A stretch of DNA of 64,000 nt, from positions 1 through 64,000 of the forward strand of contig JAJGOT010001101.1 in assembly GCA_022457155.1 (NCBI GenBank), in the 5' to 3' direction. The notes under the pieces are model-generated. The model was given only the letters and a program-made list of their open reading frames with translations, did not search any database and was not told the DNA's origin. The DNA comes from Cladopsammia gracilis (lineage: Eukaryota; Cnidaria; Anthozoa; Scleractinia; Dendrophylliidae). A program made the position numbers and the translations under genes. Positions 53,101 through 64,000 of the stretch are shown piece by piece (the first letter of the stretch is position 1; each line of letters starts with the position of its first letter).

Positions 53101-56100
53101 AAAAATTGTCATTGTGTAGTATTTTCTTAAGTGTCCCAAGCTATTTAGTCCACGGTTGTCCGAGAGAGAATTTTGAAAGAGACAGGTCAGGCGCTTGAAA
53201 AAAAGCCTTTAGCAGCATAAATAGAGAGCCGGTGGTGGCAGTAGGTGCCGCAAGTGATCATGAACGTAAGTACTGTAGTTTTGGGTCACATAAAGCATAG
53301 TTTTTTGGGTGTTTTTTAATTCAAATTTCAAGCATCGGGTTCCGTGAACTTTGTATAGTTTGTTTTTTTGAGTCATAAGAAGCGCAAATATGGAACTGTT
53401 CTTATTACGGATGAAAGCAGGTTGTCTATACGATGAAAGAAGTGTGTTTTTCCAGTAGCAGTGCGATTGAAAAGAAAAAAGACCCCTAAATGTTGAAAAA
53501 ATACACATTTGTGTTAGAACCGGAAGTGCCGTGTGAACAGTTCTCCACTGAAATTCGACAGTGCTCACACGAATTTTCAAGCCGAACAACGGAAAATGCG
53601 CGCGTTTACTAACGTTTTCTATTGCAATATATGAGAAATAGTCTATTCAATGTAATTACATTCGAAACTCTCGAACAGTTGTTGAATTTGTCATTTTATC
53701 AACAGTGCTCCCTCATAACAAAGATGAAAAATATTTGATTTCTTGTTTACTTTAACGCTAATATGCTGGAGCACTGTTGAAAATGGAATAAAACCTGCAG
53801 TACTAATACAAACTACCTCCATAAACAGTTCTTCTAACAAGATTGAAACATTTTAAATGCTTTCATGGCTATCTTTCGGTGCTCGAGCAAGAGAAAAGAG
53901 GAAAATGCTGGTGGAGCACTGTTGCGGAGCACTGTTGTCGTTACTCATTAATAATGACAGATGATGTGCGTGACTTTAAATCCGGTTTCAAATTTCCGGT
54001 AAGCTAGCATGTTAAATTGTGTTTCTAAGAAAACGAAACTCTTTTAATTGAAGCCTGAATTAAGGCTCATAGAGAGAAAAAAATAGTGACTCTTTATCTT
54101 TTTGGGGGATTCTTACAACAAAACTCCGTTTACAACCTTACCCATGTAGAGCGTTTGCTTGGTCAAATAGGCATAACATTTATTGCAAATTCATCATTTC
54201 TCTTCTTAGAGTGATATGGTCATCACTGGCCATAAGGTCGACTTTAAAAAATAAAAGACCGATTGCATTATATCAAACCAAGACCTGTTTCCGTTACAAT
54301 GTCACTTACATATAACTAACCTACCCCTCCCCCCATATTTTGTTATGTCACATTTATTTTTATAATGCTAAACACCCTAACGCACATTTGAACCAGTAGA
54401 TCTCCACTTCAGTCACAATATTTTGTTATTTTCTAGCGAAAATGAGCAATTTAAACAGAAACACATTCCGACAATCTTGGTCAGAAGTTTTGGGACACTT
54501 AACCTTTTCCCCCACAAAGTGACTTTGTCGTTGCCTTCCCCTCCCCACCCCCAATACAATGTTGAGTTTTATGCATATAACCAAGCCACAATGTCTCAAC
54601 TTTGTATTGGGGGGGGGGGGGGGGGGGGGGGGGGGAGGGGGGACCAGGAAATGGAACGATAGTTTCTCTCTTCGAAAAAAATTGTCATTGTGTAGTATTT
54701 TCTTAAGTGTCCCAAGCTATTTAGTCCACGGTTGTCCGAGAGAGAATTTTGAAAGAGACAGGTCAGGCGCTTGAAAAAAAGCCTTTAGCAGCATAAATAG
54801 AGAGCCGGTGGTGGCAGTAGGTGCCGCAAGTGATCATGAACGTAAGTACTGTAGTTTTGGGTCACATAAAGCATAGTTTTTTGGGTGTTTTTTAATTCAA
54901 ATTTCAAGCATCGGGTTCCGTGAACTTTGTATAGTTTGTTTTTTGAGTCATAAGAAGCGCAAATATGGAACTGTTCTTATTACGGATGAAAGCAGGTTGT
55001 CTATACGATGAAAGAAGTGTGTTTTTCCAGTAGCAGTGCGATTGAAAAGAAAAAAGACCCCTAAATGTTGAAAAAATACACATTTGTGTTAGAACCGGAA
55101 GTGCCGTGTGAACAGTTCTCCACTGAAATTCGACAGTGCTCACACGAATTTTCAAGCCGAACAACGGAAAATGCGCGCGTTTACTAACGTTTTCTATTGC
55201 AATATATGAGAAATAGTCTATTCAATGTAATTACATTCGAAACTCTCGAACAGTTGTTGAATTTGTCATTTTATCAACAGTGCTCCCTCATAACAAAGAT
55301 GAAAAATATTTGATTTCTTGTTTACTTTAACGCTAATATGCTGGAGCACTGTTGAAAATGGAATAAAACCTGCAGTACTAATACAAACTACCTCCATAAA
55401 CAGTTCTTCTAACAAGATTGAAACATTTTAAATGCTTTCATGGCTATCTTTCGGTGCTCGAGCAAGAGAAAAGAGGAAAATGCTGGTGGAGCACTGTTGC
55501 GGAGCACTGTTGTCGTTACTCATTAATAATGACAGATGATGTGCGTGACTTTAAATCCGGTTTCAAATTTCCGGTAAGCTAGCATGTTAAATTGTGTTTC
55601 TAAGAAAACGAAACTCTTTTAATTGAAGCCTGAATTAAGGCTCATAGAGAGAAAAAATAGTGACTCTTTATCTTTTTGGGGGATTCTTACAACAAAACTC
55701 CGTTTACAACCTTACCCATGTAGAGCGTTTGCTTGGTCAAATAGGCATAACATTTATTGCCAATTCATCATTTCTCTTCTTAGAGTGATATGGTCATCAC
55801 TGGCCATAAGGTCGACTTTAAAAAATAAAAGACCGATTGCATTATATCAAACCAAGACCTGTTTCCGTTACAATGTCACTTACATATAACTAACCTACCC
55901 CTCCCCCCATATTTTGTTATGTCACGTTTATTTTTATAATGCTAAACACCCTAACGCACATTTGAACCAGTAGATCTCCACTTCAGTCACAATATTTTGT
56001 TTTTTTTTATAGCGAAAATGAGCAATTTAAACAGAAACACATTCCGACAATCTTGGTCAGAAGTTTTGGGACACTTAACCTTTTACCCCACAAAGTGACT

Positions 56101-59100
56101 TTGTCGTTGCCTTCCCCTCCCCACCCCCTAGTACAATGTTGAGTTTTATGCATATAACCAAGCCACAATGTCTCAACTTTGTATTGGGGGGGGGGGGGGG
56201 GAGGGGGGGACCAGGAAATGGAACGATAGTTTCTCTCTTCGAAAAAAATTGTCATTGTGTAGTATTTTCTTAAGTGTCCCAAGCTATTTAGTCCACGGTT
56301 GTCCGAGAGAGAATTTTGAAAGAGACAGGTCAGGCGCTTGAAAAAAAGCCTTTAGCAGCATAAATAGAGAGCCGGTGGTGGCAGTAGGTGCCGCAAGTGA
56401 TCATGAACGTAAGTACTGTAGTTTTGGGTCACATAAAGCATAGTTTTTTGGGTGTTTTTTAATTCAAATTTCAAGCATCGGGTTCCGTGAACTTTGTATA
56501 GTTTGTTTTTTTGAGTCATAAGAAGCGCAAATATGGAACTGTTCTATTACGGATGAAAGCAGGTTGTCTATACGATGAAAGAAGTGTGTTTTTCCAGTAG
56601 CAGTGCGATTGAAAAGAAAAAAGACCCTCTAATGTTGAAAAAATACACATTTGTGTTAGAACCGGAAGTGCCGTGTGAACAGTTCTCCACTGAAATTCGA
56701 CAGTGCTCACACGAATTTTCAAGCCGAACAACGGAAAATGCGCGCGTTTACTAACGTTTTCTATTGCAATATATGAGAAATAGTCTATTCAATGTAATTA
56801 CATTCGAAACTCTCGAACAGTTGTTGAATTTGTCATTTTATCAACAGTGCTCCCTCATAACAAAGATGAAAAATATTTGATTTCTTGTTTACTTTAACGC
56901 TAATATGCTGGAGCACTGTTGAAAATGGAATAAAACCGTGCAGTACTAATACAAACTACCTCCATAAACAGTTCTTCTAACAAGATTGAAACATTTTAAA
57001 TGCTTTCATGGCTATCTTTCGGTGCTCGAGCAAGAGAAAAGAGGAAAATGCTGGTGGAGCACTGTTGCGGAGCACTGTTGTCGTTACTCATTAATAATGA
57101 CAGATGATGTGCGTGACTTTAAATCCGGTTTCAAATTTCCGGTAAGCTAGCATGTTAAATTGTGTTTCTAAGAAAACGAAACTCTTTTAATTGAAGCCTG
57201 AATTTAGGCTCATAGAGAGAAAAAATAGTGACTCTTTATCTTTTTGGGGGATTCTTACAACAAAACTCCGTTTACAACCTTACCCATGTAGAGCGTTTGC
57301 TTGGTCAAATAGGCATAACATTTATTGCAAATTCATCATTTCTCTTCTTAGAGTGATATGGTCATCACTGGCCATAAGGTCGACTTTAAAAAATAAAAGA
57401 CCGATTGCATTATATCAAACCAAGACCTGTTTCCGTTACAATGTCACTTACATATAACTAACCCTACCCCTCCCCCCATATTTTGTTATGTCACGTTTAT
57501 TTTTATAATGCTAAACACCCTAACGCACATTTAAACCAGTAGATCTCCACTTCAGTCACAATATTTGGTTATTTTCTAGCGAAAATGAGCAATTTAAACA
57601 GAAACACATTCCGACAATCTTGGTCAGAAGTTTTGGGACACTTAACCTTTTTCCCCACAAATTGACTTTGTCGTTACCTTCCCCTCCCCACCCCCAATAC
57701 AATGTTGAGTTTTATGCATATAACCAAGCCACAATGTCTCAACTTTGTATTGGGGGGGGGGGGGGGGGGGAGGGAGGGGGACCAGGAAATGGAACGATAG
57801 TTTCTCTCTTCGAAAAAAATTGTCATTGTGTAGTATTTTCTTAAGTGTCCCAAGCTATTTAGTCCACGGTTGTCCGAGAGAGAATTTTGAAAGAGACAGG
57901 TCAGGCGCTTGAAAAAAAGCCTTTAGCAGCATAAATAGAGAGCCGGTGGTGGCAGTAGGTGCCGCAAGTGATCATGAACGTAAGTACTGTAGTTTTGGGT
58001 CACATAAAGCATAGTTTTTTGGGTGTTTTTTAATTCAAATTTCAAGCATCGGGTTCCGTGAACTTTGTATAGTTTGTTTTTTTGAGTCATAAGAAGCGCA
58101 AATATGGAACTGTTCTTATTACGGATGAAAGCAGGTTGTCTATACGATGAAAGAAGTGTGTTTTTCCAGTAGCAGTGCGATTGAAAAGAAAAAAGACCCC
58201 TAAATGTTGAAAAAATACACATTTGTGTTAGAACCGGAAGTGCCGTGTGAACAGTTCTCCACTGAAATTCGACAGTGCTCACACGAATTTTCAAGCCGAA
58301 CAACGGAAAATGCGCGCGTTTACTAACGTTTTCTATTGCAATATATGAGAAATAGTCTATTCAATGTAATTACATTCGAAACTCTCGAACAGTTGTTGAA
58401 TTTGTCATTTTATCAACAGTGCTCCCTCATAACAAAGATGAAAAATATTTGATTTCTTGTTTACTTTAACGCTAATATGCTGGAGCACTGTTGAAAATGG
58501 AATAAAACCTGCAGTACTAATACAAACTACCTCCATAAACAGTTCTTCTAACAAGATTGAAACATTTTAAATGCTTTCATGGCTATCTTTCGGTGCTCGA
58601 GCAAGAGAAAAGAGGAAAATGCTGGTGGAGCACTGTTGCGGAGCACTGTTGTCGTTACTCATTAATAATGACAGATGATGTGCGTGACTTTAAATCCGGT
58701 TTCAAATTTCCGGTAAGCTAGCATGTTAAATTGTGTTTCTAGGAAAACGAAACTCTTTTAATTGAAGCCTGAATTTAGGCTCATAGAGAGAAAAAATAGT
58801 GACTCTTTATCTTTTTGGGGGATTCTTACAACAAAACTCCGTTTACAACCTTACCCATGTAGAGCGTTTGCTTGGTCAAATAGGCATAACATTTATTGCA
58901 AATTCATCATTTCTCTTCTTAGAGTGATATGGTCATCACTGGCCATAAGGTCGACTTTAAAAAATAAAAGACCGATTGCATTATATCAAACCAAGACCTG
59001 TTTCCGTTACAATGTCACTTACATATAACTAACCCTACCCCTCCCCCCATATTTTGTTATGTCACGTTTATTTTTATAATGCTAAACACCCTAACGCACA

Positions 59101-62100
59101 TTTAAACCAGTAGATCTCCACTTCAGTCACAATATTTGGTTATTTTCTAGCGAAAATGAGCAATTTAAACAGACACACATTCCGACAATCTTGGTCAGAA
59201 GTTTTGGGACACTTAACCTTTTTCCCCACAAAGTGACTTTGTCGTTGCCTTCCCCCTCCCCACCCCCAATACAATGTTGAGTTTTATGCATATAACCAAG
59301 CCACAATGTCTCAACTTTGTATTGGGGGGGGGGAGGGGGGACTAGGAAATGGAACGATAGTTTCTCTCTTCGAAAAAAATTGTCATTGTGTAGTATTTTC
59401 TTAAGTGTCCCAAGCTATTTAGTCCACGGTTGTCCGAGAGAGAATTTTGAAAGAGACAGGTCAGGCGCTTGAAAAAAAGCCTTTAGCAGCATAAATAGAG
59501 AGCCGGTGGTGGCAGTAGGTGCCGCAAGTGATCATGAACGTAAGTACTGTAGTTTTGGGTCACATAAAGCATAGTTTTTTGGGTGTTTTTTAATTCAAAT
59601 TTCAAGCATCGCGGTTCCGTGAACTTTGTATAGTTTGTTTTTTGAGTCATAAGAAGCGCAAATATGGAACTGTTCTATTACGGATGAAAGCAGGTTGTCT
59701 ATACGATGAAAGAAGTGTGTTTTTCCAGTAGCAGTGCGATTGAAAAGAAAAAAGACCTCTAAATGTTGAAAAAATACACATTTGTGTTAGCACCGGAAGT
59801 GCCGTGTGAACAGTTCTCCACTGAAATTCGACAGTGCTCACACGAATTTTCAAGCCGAACAACGGAAAATGCGCGCGTTTACTAACGTTTTCTATTGCAA
59901 TATATGAGAAATAGTCTATTCAATGTAATTACATTCGAAACTCTCGAACAGTTGTTGAATTTGTCATTTTATCAACAGTGCTCCCTCATAACAAAGATGA
60001 GAAATATTTGATTTCTTGTTTACTTTAACGCTAATATGCTGGAGCACTGTTGAAAATGGAATAAAACGTGCAGTACTAATACAAACTACCTCCGTAAACA
60101 GTTCTTCTAACAAGATTGAAACATTTTAAACTGCTTTCGTGGCTATCTTTCGGTGCTCGAGCAAGAGAAAAGAGGAAAATGCTGGTGGAGCACTGTTGCG
60201 GAGCACTGTTGTCGTTACTCATTAATAATGACAGATGATGTGCGTGACTTTAAATCCGGTTTCAAATTTCCGGTAAGCTAGCATGTTAAATTGTGTTTCT
60301 AGGAAAACGAAACTCTTTTAATTGAAGCCTGAATTTAGGCTCATAGAGAGAAAAAATAGTGACTCTTTATCTTTTTGGGGGATTCTTACAACAAAAATCC
60401 GTTTACAACCTTACCCATGTAGAGCGTTTGCTTGGTCAAATAGGCATAACATTTATTGCAAATTCATCATTTCTCTTCTAGAGTGATATGGTCATCACTG
60501 GCCATAAGGTCGACTTTAAAAAATAAAAGACCGATTGCATTATATCAAACCAAGACCTGTTTCCGTTACAATGTCACTTACATATAACTAACCCTACCCC
60601 TCCCCCCATATTTTGTTATGTCACGTTTATTTTTATAATGCTAAACACCCTAACGCACATTTGAACCAGTAGATCTCCACTTCAGTCACAATATTTTGTT
60701 ATTTTCTAGCGAAAATGAGCAATTTAAACAGAAACACATTCCGACAATCTTGGTCAGAAGTTTTGGGACACTTAACCTTTTTCCCCACAAATTGACTTTG
60801 TCGTTACCTTCCCCCTCCCCACCCCCAATACAATGTTGAGTTTTATGCATATAACCAAGCCACAATGTCTCAACTTTGTATTGGGGGGGGGAGGGGGGAC
60901 CAGGAAATGGAACGATAGTTTCTCTCTTCGAAAAAAATTGTCATTGTGTAGTATTTTCTTAAGTGTCCCAAACTATTTAGTCCACGGTTGTCCGAGAGAG
61001 AATTTTGAAAGAGACAGGTCCATCGCTTGAAAAAAAGCCTTTAGCGGCGTAAATAGAGAGCCGGTGGTGGCAGTAGGTGCCGCAAGTGATCATGAACGTA
61101 AGTACTATAGTTTTGGGTCACATAAAGCATAGTTTTTTGGGTGTTTTTTAATTCAAATTTCAAGCATCGCGTTCGTGAACTTTGTATAGTTTGTTTTTTG
61201 AGTCATAAGAAGCGCAAATATGGAACTGTTCCTATTACGGATGAAAAGCAAGTTGTCTATATGATGAAAGAAGTGTGTTTTTCCAGTAGCAGTGCGATTG
61301 AAAAGAAAAAAAGACCTCTAAATGTTGAAAAAATACACATTTGTGTTAGCACCGGAAGTGCCGTGTGAACAGTTCTCCACTGAAATTCGACAGTGCTCAC
61401 ACGAATTTTCAAGCCGAACAACGGAAAATGCGCGCGTTTACTAACGTTTTCTATTGCAATATATGAGAAATAGTCTATTCAATGTAATTACATTCGAAAC
61501 TCTCGAACAGTTGTTGAATTTGTAATTTTATCAACAGTGCTCCCTCATAACAAAGATGAGAAATATTTGATTTCTTGTTTACTTTAACGCTAATATGCTG
61601 GAGCACTGTTGAAAATTGAATAAAACGTGCAGTACTGATACAAACTACCTCCGTAAACAATTCTTCTAACAAGATTGAAACATTTTAACTGCTTTCGTGG
61701 CTATCTTTCGGTGCTCGAGCAAGAGAAAAGAAGAAAATGCTGGTGGAGTACTGTTGCGGAGCACTGTTGTCGTTACTCATTAATAATGACACATGATGTG
61801 CGTGACTTTAAATCCGGTTTCAAATTTCCGGTAAGCTAGCATGTTAAATTGTGTTTCTAGGAAAACGAAACTCTTTTAATTGAAGCCTGAATTTAGGCTC
61901 ATAGAGAGAAAAAATAGTGACTCTTTATCTTTTTGGGGGATTCTTACAACAAAAATCCGTTTACAACCTTACCCATGTAGAGCGTTTGCTTGGTCAAATA
62001 GGCATAACATTTATTGCAAATTCATCATTTCTCTTCTTAGAGTGATATGGTCATCACTGGCCATAAGGTCGACTTTAAAAAATAAAAGACCGATTGCCTT

Positions 62101-64000
62101 ATATCAAACCAAGACCTGTTTCCGTTACAATGTCACTTACATATAACTAACCCACCCCTCCCCCCATATTTTGTTATGTCACGTTTATTTTTATAATGCT
62201 AAACACCCTAACGCACATTTAAACCAGTAGATCTCCACTTTAGTCACAATATTTGGTTATTTTCTAGCGAAAATGAGCAATTTAAACAGAAACACATTCC
62301 GACAATCTTGGTCAGAAGTTTTGGGACACTTAACCTTTTTCCCCACAAATTGACTTTGTCGTTACCTCCCCCTCCCCACCCCCAATACAATGTTGAGTTT
62401 TATGCATATAACCAAGCCACAATGTCTCAACTTTGTATTGGGGGGGAGGGGGGACTAGGAAATGGAACGATAGTTTCTCTCTTCGAAAAAAATTGTCATT
62501 GTGTAGTATTTTCTTAAGTGTCCCAAACTATTTTGTCCACGGTTGTCCGAGAGAGAATTTTGAAAGAGACAGGTCCGTCGCTTGAAAAAAAGCCTTTAGC
62601 AGCATAAATAGAGAGCCGGTGGTGGCAGTAGGTGCCGCATGTGATCATGAACGTAAGTACTATAGTTTTGGGTCACATAAAGCATAGTTTTTGGGTGTTT
62701 TTTAATTCAAATTTCAAGCATCGCGTTTCCGTGAACTTTGTATAGTTTGTTTTTGAGTCATAAGAAGCGCAAATATGGAACTGTTGCTATTACGGATGAA
62801 AAGCAGGCTGTCTATATGATGAAAGAAGTGTGTTTTTCCAGTAGCAGTGCGATTGAAAAGAAAAAAAGACCTCTAAATGTTGAAAAAATACACATTTGTG
62901 TTAGCACCGGAAGTGCGTGTGAACAGTTCTCCACTGAAATTCGACAGTGCTCACACGAATTTTCAAGCCGAACAACGGAAAATGCGCGCGTTTACTAACG
63001 TTTTCTATTGCAATATATGAGAAATAGTCTATTCAATGTAATTACATTCGAAACTCTCGAACAGTTGTTGAATTTGTAATTTTATCAACAGTGCTCCCTC
63101 ATAACAAAGATGAGAAATATTTGATTTCTTGTTTACTTTAACGCTAATATGCTGGAGCACTGTTGAAAATGGAATAAAACGTGTAGTACTGATACAAACT
63201 ACCCCCGTAAACAATTCTTCTAACAAGATTGAAACATTTTAACTGCTTTCGTGGCTATCTTTCGGTGCTCGAGCAAGAGAAAAGAAGAAAATGCTGGTGG
63301 AGCACTGTTGCGGAGCACTGTTGTCGTTACTCATTAATAATGACACATGATGTGCGTGACTTTAAATCCGGTTTCAAATTTCCGGTAAGCTAGCATGTTA
63401 AATTGTGTTTCTAGGAAAACGAAACTCTTTTAATTGAAGCCTGAATTTAGGCTCATAGAGAGAAAAAATAGTGACTCTTTAACTTTTTGGGGGATTCTTA
63501 CAACAAAAATCCGTTTACAACCTTACCCATGTAGAGCGTTTGCTTGGTCAAATAGGCATAACATTTATTGCAAATTCATCATTTCTCTTCCTAGAGTGAT
63601 ATGGTCATCACTGGCCATAAGGTCGACTTTAAAAAATAAAAGACCGATTGCATTATATCAAACCAAGACCTGTTTCCGTTATAATGTCACTTACATATAA
63701 CTAACCCACCCCTCCCCCCCATATTTTGTTATGTCACGTTTATTTTTATAATGCTAAACACCCTAACGCACATTTAAACCAGTAGATCTCCACTTTAGTC
63801 ACAATATTTGGTTATTTTCTAGCGAAAATGAGCAATTTAAACAGAAACACATTCCGACAATCTTGGTCAGAAATTTTGGGACACTTTACCTTTTTCCCTA
63901 CAAATTGACTTTGTCGTTACCTCCCCCTCCCCACCCCCAATACAATGTTGAGTTTTATGCATATAACCAAGCCACAATGTCTCAACTTTGTATTGGGGGG

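Larger units (their letters stand above)
49317..64000. repeat. 1.55-1.58 kb tandem satellite, at least 9.4 copies
   Basis: An anchor (TTGAAGCCTGAATT) is at 49351, 50907, 52477, 54048, 55623, 57191, 58762, 60322, 61880 and 63434, giving unit lengths 1556, 1570, 1571, 1575, 1568, 1571, 1560, 1558 and 1554. Copies are nearly identical, all in the same orientation, and the array continues past the window. Each copy has a run of G (7-27) in an imperfect hairpin, an AT-rich part, and no consistent protein-coding frame. Variants such as 'aaaaatccg', 'cctcta' and 'gtgcagtactgat' occur mainly in the right-hand copies. Confidence 0.98.

Overview
The window is animal nuclear DNA made almost entirely of mobile and repeated sequence. 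I saw no ordinary host gene, rRNA or tRNA. A Penelope-like element fragment with a GIY-YIG domain, a 5'-truncated LINE, and several Polinton/Maverick (adintovirus-like) elements point to an invertebrate, most likely a cnidarian. That assignment is inference from element types; nothing in the window names the host.

Layout. (1) 1-8.5 kb: a decayed Polinton-like element with capsid fragments, a chromodomain integrase split by a LINE, a GRF zinc-finger gene, a conserved unknown gene, a SLOG-like gene, a RING gene, and a truncated protein-primed DNA polymerase N-terminus. (2) 8.5-9.9 kb: short tandem repeats, then a 66-70 bp minisatellite interrupted by a Penelope-like fragment. (3) 9912-48086: an outer Polinton, about 19.3 kb once its insertions are removed. 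Its terminal repeats are long palindromes and it is flanked by TCTGGAA. It carries PolB, integrase, packaging ATPase, major capsid, penton-like capsid, virion and membrane proteins, a YqaJ-type exonuclease and zinc-finger genes. Its PolB is interrupted by a 1.5 kb TIR element with a 5-bp target duplication (GCGTC). (4) 18002-36847: an inner 18.8 kb Polinton of a different lineage inserted in the outer one. It has exact 6-bp duplications (AGAAGG) and splits an outer-element gene. It encodes PolB, NUMOD1-like DNA-binding proteins, a possible SSB, a fibre-like protein, ATPase, capsid proteins, adenain-like protease, a PLA2 protein, integrase and a possible VLTF3-like factor. (5) 48.1-49.3 kb: the minisatellite resumes, with another TIR element inside it. 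(6) 49.3-64.0 kb: a tandem satellite with a 1554-1575 bp monomer, at least 9.4 copies, running off the window.

How the parts work together. Each Polinton carries the usual replication genes (PolB), integration genes (retroviral-type integrase) and virion genes (ATPase, two capsid proteins). The inner one also has a protease. Both are damaged by frameshifts and in-frame stops in PolB, integrase and other genes, while the major capsid, penton-like and fibre reading frames stay open. Several frameshifts sit in homopolymers and could be assembly errors. The in-frame TAG/TGA/TAA codons, the 29-bp duplication and the insertions are real lesions on this sequence. Relative age from nesting: minisatellite, then outer Polinton, then inner Polinton and the PolB insertion.
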